A stretch of DNA of 64,000 bases from Candidatus Methylophosphatis haderslevensis (GTDB lineage: Bacteria; Pseudomonadota; Gammaproteobacteria; Burkholderiales; Rhodocyclaceae): NCBI GenBank assembly GCA_016711925.1, contig JADJSA010000007.1, positions 1 through 64,000 of the forward strand, read 5' to 3'. A program made the position numbers and the translations under genes. Below, piece by piece: positions 44,741 to 54,015 of the stretch; position 1 is the stretch's first letter, and every line of letters begins with the position of its first letter. Below the pieces are notes generated by a model. The model was not told where the DNA came from, made no database searches, and saw only the letters and a list, made by a program, of their open reading frames with translations.

Positions 44741-46051
44741 GTGAGCGACCTGTTTTCGCCGACCGGGAGCCACGCACCGCTGGCAGAGTTGCTGCGTCCG
44801 AAATCGCCGGACGAGATCGTCGGGCAGGCGCACCTGCTGGCGCCAGGCAAGCCGCTGCGGCTGGCATTCGATTCGGGCAAGCCGCATTCGATGATCCTCT
44901 GGGGGCCGCCCGGCGTTGGCAAGACCACGCTGGCCCGGATCATGTCGGACGCATTCGATGCCGAGTTCATTGCGCTGTCGGCGGTGTTCTCTGGCGTCAA
45001 GGACATTCGCGAAGCGATCAGCAGGGCGGAGCTGACCCTGGCGCAGAGCGGCCGCAGAACCATCCTGTTCGTCGATGAGGTTCACCGCTTCAACAAGGCG
45101 CAGCAGGATGCATTTTTGCCCTATGTCGAATCGGGGCTGCTGACCTTCATCGGCGCAACTACCGAGAATCCGTCGTTCGAGGTCAATTCGGCTCTGCTTT
45201 CGCGCGCTTCTGTCTACGTGCTGAAAAGTCTTACCGAAGATGAACTCGGCGAGCTTTTCGCTCGCGCGCACAAGATAGCGGTGCCGGACCTGACCTTCGA
45301 CAACGATGCCCGGGCACGGCTGATCGGTTTCGCCGACGGCGACGCGCGGCGCCTGCTCAATCTGCTGGAACAGATCCGAACCGCCGCACATACGGCTGGC
45401 CGCACCACTGTGGATGCCGAATTCCTCGGCGACACGCTGTCGCGCAGCCTGCGCCGGTTCGACAAGGGCGGCGATGCCTTCTACGATCAGATCAGCGCCC
45501 TTCACAAGTCCGTGCGCGGGTCGAATCCCGACGCGTCCTTGTACTGGCTGGTGCGCATGCTCGACGGCGGGGCGGATCCGCTCTATCTGGGCCGACGCAT
45601 CGTTCGCATGGCCATTGAGGACATTGGCCTGGCCGATCCGCGCGCTCTCGAAATCGCGCTCAACGCCTGCGCCACCTACGAGCGGCTCGGCTCACCCGAG
45701 GGTGAACTGGCGCTGGCGCAAGCCGTGGTTTTTCTCGCCTGTGCGGCGAAGTCGAACGCCGTCTACGTCGCTTTCAACGCAGCGCGCAAATTTGTGTCGG
45801 AGGACGGCTCCCGGCCAGTGCCGGACCACCTGCGCGATGCACCGACACGCCTGATGAAAGACATGGGTCTGGGCAAGCAATACCGCTATGCGCACGACGA
45901 GGCCGAAGCCTACGCCGCCGGTGAAAGGTACTTTCCCGACGCCATGCCAAAGGTATCGTGGTATGCGCCGAGCGGCCGCGGCATGGAGGCGAAGATTGCG
46001 GAAAAGCTCGCCCATTTGCGCGAACTCGACCGCAAGGCAGGCAAGTCCTGA
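44741..46051 (+). CDS. rarA: Replication-associated recombination protein RarA (MgsA)
   Basis: The 436-residue AAA+ clamp-loader-like ATPase acts at stalled forks. Walker A is GPPGVGKT (55-62), Walker B is ILFVDEVHRF, sensor 1 is TTENPSFEVN, and the C-terminal tetramerisation domain contains FYDQISALHKSVRGSNPDA and SWYAPSGRGMEAK. The start is a GTG 6 bp after the lolA stop, so translation is coupled. Confidence 0.95.
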   Translation: MSDLFSPTGSHAPLAELLRPKSPDEIVGQAHLLAPGKPLRLAFDSGKPHSMILWGPPGVGKTTLARIMSDAFDAEFIALSAVFSGVKDIREAISRAELTLAQSGRRTILFVDEVHRFNKAQQDAFLPYVESGLLTFIGATTENPSFEVNSALLSRASVYVLKSLTEDELGELFARAHKIAVPDLTFDNDARARLIGFADGDARRLLNLLEQIRTAAHTAGRTTVDAEFLGDTLSRSLRRFDKGGDAFYDQISALHKSVRGSNPDASLYWLVRMLDGGADPLYLGRRIVRMAIEDIGLADPRALEIALNACATYERLGSPEGELALAQAVVFLACAAKSNAVYVAFNAARKFVSEDGSRPVPDHLRDAPTRLMKDMGLGKQYRYAHDEAEAYAAGERYFPDAMPKVSWYAPSGRGMEAKIAEKLAHLRELDRKAGKS

Positions 46052-46105
46052 CGTGTCAGCGTGTTCATCGCCGAAACGCGCCGGCGGTGAAGATCGTGTC
46101 CCCTG

Positions 46106-46282
46106 TCAGGCGCGTTGGTCGCTATGGCGCGCTACCAGGCACGCGTCGTTCGAACATGACTGCTTCAACAAGTGCGCGAGTTGGGCGGCAATGATTGGCG
46201 GAACGCTCTCGCTGCGCGAGATCGTTGCGACCTCGGCTTCGGTGAGATCGCAATAGTCGAGAAAGTCTCTCAAAGTCAGCAT
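46106..46282 (-). CDS. Small conserved hypothetical protein
   Basis: This is a 58-residue protein from an ATG with an AGGA site 9 bp upstream. The sequence MLTLRDFLDYCDLTEAEVAT matches a small conserved family in beta- and gammaproteobacteria (pattern: L-x-D-F-x-D-Y-x-x-L-T-E-x-E). That recognition is from memory of the pattern and not a search. No function is known. It is oriented against rarA and serS and fills otherwise empty space. A longer in-frame upstream extension is unlikely. Confidence 0.6.
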   Translation of the reverse strand: MLTLRDFLDYCDLTEAEVATISRSESVPPIIAAQLAHLLKQSCSNDACLVARHSDQRA

Positions 46283-46532
46283 GTTTGTTTGTCCTTGGGT
46301 TGAATGTGTCGCCGTTCCGGCTTTGAACAAGCAGGACGGAGATCGTTTTGAGAAGCGCGGCAGTATATAGTTTGCAGTCATAGGCGACAAGAACTATTTC
46401 ACACTTCGAAGAATTTTGGCGGGCATCCGGGTGCCGGATTGCGGTCAGGCGCCGCTGGGCTTTCAGCCGGCACCGCGATTTGTTGTTTCACAATCCGGGA
46501 TAATCGGGAATCTTTACTGGAAGGTTTGAACC

Positions 46533-47831
46533 ATGCTGGATATCCAACTGTTGCGCAATCACCTCGCTGCGGTCGTTGCGCGACTCGAAACGCGCGGGGC
46601 GACGCTGGAGACGACAAGCTTTCTGGCGCTAGAGACGGAGCGCAAGGATCTGCAGACGCGAACGCAGGACTTGCAGGCGCGGCGCAACAGCCTCTCGAAG
46701 CAGATCGGGCAACTGAAGGCCAGGGGAGAGGACAGCACAGGCGCCATGCAGGAGGTCGCCGGGTTGGGCGACGCGCTCAAGCATTCCGAAGAGCGGCTCG
46801 CAGTGGTGCTGGAAGAGATCAACGCGTTCGTTGCGACCGTGCCCAATCTGCCGCACGAGAGCGTGCCGATCGGCACGTCCGACGCCGGTAACGTCGAGGT
46901 CAAGCGGTGGGGAAATCCCAGGTCTTTCGACTTCGCGGCGCAAGACCATGTGGACATCGGCGCCGCACTCGGCGGGCTGGATCTCGATGTTGCGGTCAAG
47001 ATCAGTGGCGCGCGGTTCTCGGTGATGAAGGGTGGCGTGGCGCGCATGCACCGTGCGCTCGCCCAATTCATGCTGGATACGCACACGGGCGAACACGGCT
47101 ATACGGAAGTCTACGCGCCGTATCTGGTCAATGCGAAAAGCATGTTCTGTACCGGGCAGTTGCCGAAGTTCGAGGAAGACCTGTTCGGCGTGCTCCGCGA
47201 CGGCGCGGACAAGCTGTACCTGATCCCGACCGCCGAGGTGCCGGTCACAAACATCGTTCGCGACCAGATTCTGGGAGCCGAAGCGTTGCCGCTCAAGTTC
47301 GTTTGTCATACGCCGTGTTTTCGCTCCGAAGCCGGCAGCTACGGGCGGGATACGCGCGGCATGATCCGCCAGCACCAGTTCGACAAGGTGGAACTGGTGC
47401 GGATCGAGCGCCCCGAAGACTCGTGGGCTGCACTCAAGGAATTGACGGCGCATGCCGAGGCGATTCTCGAACTTCTTGATTTGCCCTATCGACGCATGGC
47501 GCTTTGCACCGGCGACATGGGATTTTCGTCGGCCAAGACCTACGACCTCGAAGTCTGGCTGCCGGCGCAGAATGCCTACCGCGAAATTTCCTCGTGCTCC
47601 AACTTCGAGGCTTTCCAGGCGCGCCGCATGCAGGCAAGATTCCGCGGCGACAAGGGCAAACCGGAGCTTGTCCATACGTTGAATGGATCGGGGCTCGCGG
47701 TCGGCCGGACACTGGTCGCGGTGCTGGAGAACTACCAGCAGGCGGATGGGTCGGTCATCGTGCCGCAGGCATTGCGGCCCTACATGGGCGGTTTGGAACG
47801 GTTGGCACCCGCATCCGAATCCAGACTTTGA
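46533..47831 (+). CDS. serS: Seryl-tRNA synthetase
   Basis: The class II synthetase charges tRNA-Ser. The N-terminal long coiled-coil arm (about 28-100) binds the tRNA variable arm. Motif 2 is seen as FRSEAGSYGRDTRGMIRQHQ and motif 3 as GSGLAVGRTLVAVLENYQ. Length 432 is normal. The start MLDIQLLRNHL is canonical. A tRNA-Ser gene lies 0.5 kb downstream. Confidence 0.97.
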   Translation: MLDIQLLRNHLAAVVARLETRGATLETTSFLALETERKDLQTRTQDLQARRNSLSKQIGQLKARGEDSTGAMQEVAGLGDALKHSEERLAVVLEEINAFVATVPNLPHESVPIGTSDAGNVEVKRWGNPRSFDFAAQDHVDIGAALGGLDLDVAVKISGARFSVMKGGVARMHRALAQFMLDTHTGEHGYTEVYAPYLVNAKSMFCTGQLPKFEEDLFGVLRDGADKLYLIPTAEVPVTNIVRDQILGAEALPLKFVCHTPCFRSEAGSYGRDTRGMIRQHQFDKVELVRIERPEDSWAALKELTAHAEAILELLDLPYRRMALCTGDMGFSSAKTYDLEVWLPAQNAYREISSCSNFEAFQARRMQARFRGDKGKPELVHTLNGSGLAVGRTLVAVLENYQQADGSVIVPQALRPYMGGLERLAPASESRL

Positions 47832-47886
47832 TCTTTTGCCGCTACACCGGTAAATTAGCGATTCATGAAATGCTGCTGGAGGTGTC

Positions 47887-48255
47887 GTGTCGAAGTCATT
47901 CGTTGAAATCACACAGGAAGTCTCGCGGGCGCTGGACGTTCTGCGGGCCGATGCGCCAGAAGCCATGCAGGGGGTCGGCGCGATGTCGCGCGGTGCCCTC
48001 AAGGACGGCGCGCTGAGCAAGCTGCACAAGGAACTGATCGCGTTGGCGGTGGGCGTGGCCGCGCGCTGCGACGCCTGCATCGGCTTCCACGTCAAGGAAT
48101 TGATCCGCCTCGGTGTGACGCGGGAGCAGTTCATGGAAACTCTTGCCGTGGCGGTTTACATGGGAGGCGGACCGAACCTGATGTATGCGGCGGAAGCGAT
48201 TCGCGCCTACGACGAGTTCACTGCCCGTCTCGGTGCACCGAAGGGCGCTGGATGA
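47887..48255 (+). CDS. Carboxymuconolactone decarboxylase/AhpD-like protein
   Basis: The 122-residue helical protein has the AhpD-type redox motif Cys61-D-A-Cys64 and His68 (RCDACIGFHVKELI). Such proteins act as alkylhydroperoxidases or thiol oxidoreductases. The GTG start at 47887 follows GGAGGT. It is co-oriented with serS and 55 bp from it, and a shared transcript is possible. Confidence 0.88.
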   Translation: MSKSFVEITQEVSRALDVLRADAPEAMQGVGAMSRGALKDGALSKLHKELIALAVGVAARCDACIGFHVKELIRLGVTREQFMETLAVAVYMGGGPNLMYAAEAIRAYDEFTARLGAPKGAG

Positions 48256-48277
48256 GTCGCTGCCGCGACCATGAGTG

Positions 48278-48306
48278 CTGACCAGAGAAGGGGAAGTCGG
48301 TATAAT
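48278..48306 (+). promoter_or_regulatory. Sigma-70 promoter of tRNA-Ser
   Basis: CTGACC at 48278-48283 and a perfect TATAAT at 48301-48306 are separated by 17 bp, 48 bp upstream of the tRNA. A GC-rich leader hairpin (CCGGGGT with ACCCCGG, 48321-48340) lies between promoter and tRNA. Confidence 0.7.
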
Positions 48307-48347
48307 TCTCGCCTCAATCGCCGGGGTCTTCCCACCCCGGATTCACC

Positions 48348-48437
48348 GGAGAGGTGCCAGAGCGGTTGAATGGGCCGGTCTCGAAAACCGGAATAGGGGC
48401 AACTCTATCGTGGGTTCGAATCCCACCCTCTCCGCCA
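48348..48437 (+). tRNA. serU-like: tRNA-Ser (CGA)
   Basis: The 90-nt class II tRNA has acceptor arms GGAGAGG and CCTCTCC, discriminator G and encoded CCA. The D arm has GAGCGGTTGAATGG. The anticodon loop CTCGAAA gives anticodon CGA. A long variable arm follows (AATAGGGGCAACTCTATC) and then the T loop GGTTCGAATCC. It reads UCG codons. Confidence 0.96.
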
Positions 48438-48442
48438 AAAGA

Positions 48443-48470
48443 CTCTATATCGCATTGATAATTATAGAGC
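48443..48470 (+). terminator. Weak hairpin terminator after tRNA-Ser
   Basis: CTCTATA pairs with TATAGAG around a 13-nt loop, then CTTTA follows. The stem is A/T-rich and the U tract short. Confidence 0.4.
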
Positions 48471-48789
48471 TTTAGCAGGTTTCAACGTCTCGCCCCCCCT
48501 TTTCACCGTCATTGAATTCCGGATTGTCGTGGTTTTCGTTGGCCTTCCGTGGATACTGCCGCCGCAGATTTCGACACTGCTTGCCCGATGACTTCGGGAA
48601 CGGCGGTGCTGGCTACGGGTCCTGAGCCGGTACCGAATCGTTGGCGCATCGGTTTGGTGTAGTCAAAGAGAACGCGGCCTCTCGATTCTTCGATCGTGAG
48701 GCCGTGAAATTGCCGGGGTAGAATTGCTGAGCCAGTCAATTCAGGAACCCTTGCAATTGCCCTGCAGCACCATGCGGATTCTGCGAACC
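48471..48789. other. Intergenic stretch after tRNA-Ser
   Basis: No gene is supported. A hairpin lies at 48675-48704 (CGGCCTCTCGAT with ATCGTGAGGCCG). A short open frame on the minus strand runs across the region but has no start signal or recognisable sequence. Confidence 0.5.
48675..48704 (-). terminator. Hairpin downstream of the metallophosphoesterase gene
   Basis: A 12-bp stem with one mismatch and a 6-nt loop lies 86 bp past the stop codon. The following bases on this strand, TTCTCTTTG, form only a weak U tract. Confidence 0.4.
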
Positions 48790-49875
48790 CTATGGAGACG
48801 GTACCGCGACGCGGTTGGCGGGAACTATCTGCGGCTGATAGGCGAAGACTTCGCGGCTCGACGGATCGACCAGCACCTTCAGCCACTGTGTGTCGTTGGT
48901 GCCATTGGCTTGGTTGTCGCCGAAGGTCTCGACCCGCGTGAAGTTTTCCAGACGCCGCCCGGCTGCGTCAAGCAGCGGCCTGTCGATGCGGAAGTAGTGC
49001 GAATCGCCATGCACGTAGGCTACCGGTTTGCGAAACGCGATGACCTGGTCGCGCAACGCCTTCAAGTAATCCTGGAAACCGTCTGGAAAGCCATCAGTTT
49101 CGGCCAGAGTCTTTGCGTCGCGCAGCGGTGCGCGATTGGGATCGTTGGCATCCCAGCCCGGATTGGCCTGCGCGATCAGCATGACCGCGACCGAGCCGCG
49201 CGCCGTTGCCTGTGCAAAGGTTTCCTTCAGCCACTGGATGTTGGCGGCATTGCGCGCGGCATACTCGGCGGCATTCGGCAGGGTGTCGCACAAGTTGTTG
49301 CACGAGCCTTGCACATTTAACGTTGCGTAGGTCACGCGGCCTACCGTCCAGCGGCGGTTCTCGCTGCAAGCGACCAGCGCGCCTTCGGCGCCCAGGCACA
49401 GTGGATCGGTTTGCACTTGCTGGCGCAACGGGTGGCGGCCGAGCGAAAAAGGCGTCCGGAAGAACAACTCGCGCTCCTTGTCGAGTTGGACCAGCGAGTT
49501 GTAGGCAGCGTTGCGATCACAGTCCACCCAGTCGTTGTCGCCCGGCGTAAACATCGCGGCGGCTTCGAGCGAGTTGAAGAACTCGAGCGCCATCGAATAG
49601 ACGCTATCCGTGCATTCGCTGCTGCCCGATTTCAAGTCGCCGTCATGTACGGTGAACGCCAGTCGCTGCGAGTTCATGTCCTTGATCAGGTTGGTCACGC
49701 CGACCACCTGGGCAGCCGAGTAGGGCAGGTCGCCCCACAGGCCGATGGCGTAGGAATGGCCGTCACGGTCGTCGCTCGTTTCGCCCTGGGCATGGGCCAG
49801 CCCGATCGCTGCGCAGGCGAGGAACGGAAAGGCAAATGTCCGCAGGCGAGTTTTTCGGGATTGTTGTTGTTTCAT
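48790..49875 (-). CDS. Periplasmic metallophosphoesterase-like protein
   Basis: The 361-residue precursor has a signal peptide (FPFLACAAIGLAHA). Calcineurin-like metal-site motifs occur in order: LWGDLPYS, HDGDLKSGSSEC, TPGDNDWVDC, and late AYVHGDSHYFRID. The usual GNHE block appears as GDND, so metal coordination may be atypical, but the set is recognisable. Several cysteines suggest disulfides in the periplasm. It diverges from glpQ in a phosphorus-related neighbourhood, so a phosphate-scavenging role is likely. The substrate is unknown. Confidence 0.8.
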   Translation of the reverse strand: MKQQQSRKTRLRTFAFPFLACAAIGLAHAQGETSDDRDGHSYAIGLWGDLPYSAAQVVGVTNLIKDMNSQRLAFTVHDGDLKSGSSECTDSVYSMALEFFNSLEAAAMFTPGDNDWVDCDRNAAYNSLVQLDKERELFFRTPFSLGRHPLRQQVQTDPLCLGAEGALVACSENRRWTVGRVTYATLNVQGSCNNLCDTLPNAAEYAARNAANIQWLKETFAQATARGSVAVMLIAQANPGWDANDPNRAPLRDAKTLAETDGFPDGFQDYLKALRDQVIAFRKPVAYVHGDSHYFRIDRPLLDAAGRRLENFTRVETFGDNQANGTNDTQWLKVLVDPSSREVFAYQPQIVPANRVAVPSP

Positions 49876-50138
49876 GACTACCTCCTGAAAGTTGAGCGCA
49901 GATGGGGAATGTCGAGGGCTAAACTAGCAGGCGCAGATTGCAGACTGGTTACATCTGCAGGCAAGGGTTACGGAATTTGGCGCGCGGCGCAGCGTGATAC
50001 TGACCATCGGCGTTCGATGTTTGCAATGGGTCGGACGCGGAGAGTTGCCGCGAGACGCGGAGCACGGACATCCGTCATTGCGCCGTCACATCCAGGCACT
50101 AGCCTCCAAGGTCTTCTCACCCCCGGAGGATCACGACC

Positions 50139-51380
50139 ATGGAATTCACCTTGAAGACTATTGTCTCCGCGCTGGTCGCTGGCAGCCTGAGCCTGAGCCC
50201 GGCCGGACCGGCTGCAGCAAACGACGGACACGGTGGCGCCGCACAAGGGTCGCCGCTGGTGATCGGACATCGCGGTACCGCCGGCTATCTGCCTGACCAC
50301 ACGCTGGAAGGCTATGCGCTGGCGATTGAACTCGGCGCCGACTACATCGAGCCGGATCTGGTGTCGACCAAGGACGGCGTACTGATCGCGCGCCACGAAC
50401 CGAACATCGTCGCAACCACCGACGTGGCGGATCATCCGGAGTTTGCATCGCGAAGGCGCGACGCGCTGGTGGATGGCGTTCTGGAGAACGGCTTCTTCGT
50501 ATCCGACTTCACGCTCGCGGAAATCAAGACGCTGCACGCAAAACAGCCGATCCCGCAGGACAGGCCGAGGCAATTCGACGGGAAGTTCGAGATTCCCACC
50601 TTCGATGAAATCATCGATCTGGCCAAACGCAAGTCTCGCGAAACCGGCCGCACTATCGGCATCTACGCCGAAACCAAGCACCCGACCTACCATCAATCGC
50701 TGAACCTGCCGCTGGAGCACAAGCTACTTGCCGCACTCACCAAGGCCGGCTGGAACCACCGCAGCGCGCCTGTGTTCATCCAGAGCTTCGAGCAAGGCAA
50801 CCTAAAGGCGCTGCACAAGAAAACCAGCGTGCGTCTGATCCAACTCGTGGACGCCGACGATGTGAATGCCGACGGGACGCTGGCCTACAACCCGCCGTTC
50901 GACCGTCCGTATGACTGGACGATCTCCGGCAAGCCGGAATTGCTGGCACGCACGTTCGGCTGGTTCGCCACCGACGCGGGGCTCGACGACGTGGCCTCCT
51001 ACGCCTATGGCATCGGTCCGTGGAAACGCTACATCGTGAGTACCCTGGCCGACCCGAATGGCAGCGGCCCTGGTGAAGCGGCGCGCAAGCTCGCACCGCC
51101 AAACGACCTGATCGCCCGCGCCCACGCGCGTGGCCTGAAGGTGCACACATGGACCTTCCGCAATGAACAGCGCCGGCTGGCGGGCGACTACGGCGACAAC
51201 CCGGTAAATGAGTACCTCCAGTTCTACCGCCTCGGTATCGATGGCGTGTTCTCCGATTTCGCTGATACCGCGGTGGCCGCGCGCATGCTCTATCGCCTGG
51301 AGCAGGACGGTTACAACAAATGCTTCACTGGAAATGACTTGTCGCGGGCCGAGCAGCGCGCCTGTGAAGTAGAAAACTAA
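50139..51380 (+). CDS. glpQ: Periplasmic glycerophosphodiester phosphodiesterase
   Basis: GlpQ releases glycerol-3-phosphate from deacylated phospholipids. The 413-residue precursor has a signal peptide (about 1-28). The GDPD active site is intact: His44-Arg45 (VIGHRGTAGYLPDHT), Glu71 and Asp73 (DYIEPDLVSTKDGVL) and His86 (ARHEPNI). Later FIQSFEQGNLKAL and GVFSDFADTAV are family motifs. GGAGG precedes the ATG. The PlcP-like gene lies downstream, so GlpQ could recycle products of phospholipid turnover. Confidence 0.93.
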   Translation: MEFTLKTIVSALVAGSLSLSPAGPAAANDGHGGAAQGSPLVIGHRGTAGYLPDHTLEGYALAIELGADYIEPDLVSTKDGVLIARHEPNIVATTDVADHPEFASRRRDALVDGVLENGFFVSDFTLAEIKTLHAKQPIPQDRPRQFDGKFEIPTFDEIIDLAKRKSRETGRTIGIYAETKHPTYHQSLNLPLEHKLLAALTKAGWNHRSAPVFIQSFEQGNLKALHKKTSVRLIQLVDADDVNADGTLAYNPPFDRPYDWTISGKPELLARTFGWFATDAGLDDVASYAYGIGPWKRYIVSTLADPNGSGPGEAARKLAPPNDLIARAHARGLKVHTWTFRNEQRRLAGDYGDNPVNEYLQFYRLGIDGVFSDFADTAVAARMLYRLEQDGYNKCFTGNDLSRAEQRACEVEN

Positions 51381-51761
51381 GCACGTGATCGCCGGGACGA
51401 TCTGCGACTTGGTCCCGGCGCGACGAATACGACGCGGCCAAGTGTTTGGAGACGTGCTGCCACTGACGCCCTGACTACATCGCGACACGCCAGCCGGCAA
51501 CGTCGAGGAATTCGGAAGCCGGTGATGTTGCCTAACGTCTGACGCCGCCGGGCGTTGGTCTGCAGCCTGAAAGAAGGTTGTTGGTCGAAGCGCTGGCGAG
51601 TGCGCAAAACCGTGTGAGATGGCGACACGAGGCGCTTTACAGTGGACGAGGAAGCAATCGCTCGGACACTACTACGATTGTTTTCGTTTTCCAATGGCGA
51701 CGGCGGCAGAATCCACGGTTATTGCGCGCTTTCGATCTCTGCCGGCCGTCTTGATACTGCA
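51381..51761. other. Intergenic stretch between glpQ and the PlcP-like gene
   Basis: A 9-bp hairpin (CGCCGGGAC at 51390-51398 with GTCCCGGCG at 51412-51420) lies 10 bp past the glpQ stop without a U tract and may end the glpQ transcript. The rest shows no gene. Possible upstream in-frame starts for the next gene (GTG at 51642) fall here. No clear Pho box is seen. Confidence 0.5.
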
Positions 51762-52592
51762 ATGGTCTCGACACGCAGATGCAACGGACGCTTGAGAGCA
51801 TCCGTAGCCGTGCCGTGCGTCAGATCCCTATTCCTCTCGGACATTCATCTCGGAACCCGTGCCTGCCAGGCCGACCGGTTGCTCGACTTCCTTCGCGAGT
51901 ACTCGGCCGAGCGCCTGTTCCTCATCGGCGACATCGTCGACTTCTGGTCGATGAGCCGTGGCATCCACTGGAGTCGGGAGCAGAACGTGGTTGTGCAGAA
52001 GCTGCTGCGACGCGCCCGGCACGGCGAACAGATCATCTTCATCCCGGGCAATCACGACGAGGTGTTGCGGGAATACTGCGGAACGGTCTTTGGCGACATT
52101 CGTGTCGAGCAGGAGTGGATCCACACGACCGCGGATGGCCGCCGTTTTCTGTTGGTCCATGGTGACGAATTCGATCAGGTTACACGTCACCATCGCTGGG
52201 TCGCCATACTCGGCGATGTCTCCTACAACCTGCTGGTGCGGATCAACGTCTGGCTGTCCTGGCTGCGGCGCCGGCTGGGCCGCTCCGGCTACTGGTCGTT
52301 GGCCGGATACGCAAAACGTCGCATCAAGCATGCGCTGCAGTTCATCTTCGACTTTGAGGAGTCTGTCTTGCACGCTGCCCGCTTGCGCGGCGTTGACGGG
52401 GTCGTTTGCGGCCACATCCATTGGGCCAGGATCAGCGAGGTTGGTGGACTCACCTACGTCAACTGCGGCGACTGGGTGGATTCGTGTACCGGGATCGTCG
52501 AGCACTTCGACGGCAGACTGGAGATCGTGGAATGGACGGCGCATTGCGTTGCGCCGGTTCTTGCAAGCAGGCCGCTGGAGGAAGCCGCATGA
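51762..52592 (+). CDS. PlcP-like (LpxH-family) metallophosphoesterase
   Basis: The 276-residue protein has complete calcineurin-type motifs: Asp27/His29 (LFLSDIHLGTRACQ), Gly-Asp (LIGDIVDFWSM), GNHDE (96-100), HGDEFD and CGHIH. The pattern SDIHLGTRACQADRLLDFL, KRRIKHALQFIFDFEE and GDWVDSCTGIVEH fits the PlcP branch of the family, not E. coli LpxH. PlcP is the phospholipase C of phosphate-starved rhizobia and marine bacteria. It would release diacylglycerol from phospholipid at the membrane. The stop overlaps the glycosyltransferase ATG by 4 bp (ATGA), as expected for a plcP-agt pair. Start: ATG at 51762; a GTG at 51642 is possible. Confidence 0.8.
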   Translation: MVSTRRCNGRLRASVAVPCVRSLFLSDIHLGTRACQADRLLDFLREYSAERLFLIGDIVDFWSMSRGIHWSREQNVVVQKLLRRARHGEQIIFIPGNHDEVLREYCGTVFGDIRVEQEWIHTTADGRRFLLVHGDEFDQVTRHHRWVAILGDVSYNLLVRINVWLSWLRRRLGRSGYWSLAGYAKRRIKHALQFIFDFEESVLHAARLRGVDGVVCGHIHWARISEVGGLTYVNCGDWVDSCTGIVEHFDGRLEIVEWTAHCVAPVLASRPLEEAA

Positions 52593-53797
52593 AGGTCCTG
52601 ATGGTGACCGACGTTGCATTGCCACGCGTCAACGGCGTGTCGACGGCGATCGCCACGTATCGCAATGGTCTGGGCACCCACGGAATCAAGACCCGACTGA
52701 TCGCCCCGCGTTACGGCAACGAGCCATGCGAGTCGGACACGACGCGCCTCTCCGGTTGGCGCGTGCCGTTCGACCCGGAGGACCGCCTGGTTCTGCCGGC
52801 CCGGCTGCGGCGGGCCGCCATCGATGCGGCGCGCGATGCGGATCTCATACACATCCACACGCCGTTTGCCGCGCACTACGCGGGTCTTGCTGCTGCGCGG
52901 CGTTTCAATCCGCCGGTAGTGGCGACCTACCACACGTTGTTTGAAGAGTATCTGCACCTGTATGCAAGTGCACTACCGGAACGCGCGATGCGGGCGTCAG
53001 CGCGCACGGTGTCCCGTGCGCAGTGCAACACTTTGTCGGCGAGCATCGTTCCTTCGCAGGCGATGGCGCAACGCCTGCGTGAATACGGCATCCGCACACC
53101 GATACACGTGGTTCCGACCGGTGTGCCGGTCGAACAATTCGCGGTGGTCGACCGGGCCGAGTGCCGCGCCCGCTTTCGCGCCTGCCACGACATACCGCTG
53201 GAGCGGCCGGTGGCGCTGTTTGTTGGACGTGCCGCACATGAAAAGAACATCGAGTACCTGATCGAAGCACTCGGCTACGCGCACGCAAGCGCACCGGATT
53301 TGCTGTTGCTGATCGCTGGCGACGGACCGGCGATCTCGCACCTGCAGCGCCAGGCACAGCGATTTGGGCACGCGGACAGCATTCGGTTCATCGGCTACCT
53401 TGATCGTGCGGCGCAACTACCCGAGTGTTATGCCGCAGCCGACTTCTTCGTCTTCGCCTCGCGGACCGAAACCCAGGGACTGGTGCTGATCGAGGCCATG
53501 GCGAGCGGCCTTCCGGTCGTGGCACTGGCGGCAATGGGAACCTGCGATCTGCTGGAAAGCCGCCGCGGCGCGTTGGTGCCCGCGGATGACGTCGAGGCCT
53601 TCGGTGCGGCAATGGCGCATCTGGCCAATCACGACAAGCAGCGCCACCGTCTCGGCAACGAGGCGCGCCTGCTGGCTGCCGAATGGTCCGATCGCGCCCT
53701 GACCGCGCGGTTGGCTGCCTTGTATCGGCACATCTTAGCCGAGCATCGAATGACCGTCCGAGCCCTGACTGCGGCGGGCGACGCTGGTTGCGCCTGA
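52589..53797 (+). CDS. GT4 glycosyltransferase, candidate glycolipid synthase (Agt-like)
   Basis: The 402-residue GT-B fold enzyme has an N-terminal acceptor domain (MKVLMVTDVALPRVNGVSTA, ADLIHIHTPFAAHYAGL). Its C-terminal nucleotide-sugar domain contains VGRAAHEKNIEYLIEAL and the E-x7-E motif in RTETQGLVLIEAMASGLPVV. Translational coupling to the PlcP-like gene suggests it glycosylates the released diacylglycerol, making glycolipids that replace phospholipids under phosphate limitation. The sugar donor cannot be read from sequence. Alternative: a surface-polysaccharide mannosyltransferase. Confidence 0.85.
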   Translation: MKVLMVTDVALPRVNGVSTAIATYRNGLGTHGIKTRLIAPRYGNEPCESDTTRLSGWRVPFDPEDRLVLPARLRRAAIDAARDADLIHIHTPFAAHYAGLAAARRFNPPVVATYHTLFEEYLHLYASALPERAMRASARTVSRAQCNTLSASIVPSQAMAQRLREYGIRTPIHVVPTGVPVEQFAVVDRAECRARFRACHDIPLERPVALFVGRAAHEKNIEYLIEALGYAHASAPDLLLLIAGDGPAISHLQRQAQRFGHADSIRFIGYLDRAAQLPECYAAADFFVFASRTETQGLVLIEAMASGLPVVALAAMGTCDLLESRRGALVPADDVEAFGAAMAHLANHDKQRHRLGNEARLLAAEWSDRALTARLAALYRHILAEHRMTVRALTAAGDAGCA

Positions 53798-54015
53798 GCC
53801 CCACCACACGCCACCACACGCCGCCCAAATGGATTGTCGGTTTGAAGGTGCAGGCTCAAGGCTGGCCCGCCGACAATTGGCGACCAGTTGACTGGCATAA
53901 CTGCGACAGGTCGCACGTCGCATTGGACTGGGTTCGGTGTGTCGGTGGCACCTACTCCCGAAGACAGCGGCCTGCCGTTCGCCAGGGCGATGTAGCGAAC
54001 GAGTCGCTCCCGGCA

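Noticed and set aside
48509..48886. Minus-strand frame of 125 codons after tRNA-Ser
   Set aside because: No ribosome site or recognisable family, and its N-terminal part overlaps the metallophosphoesterase tail. A real small gene cannot be excluded.
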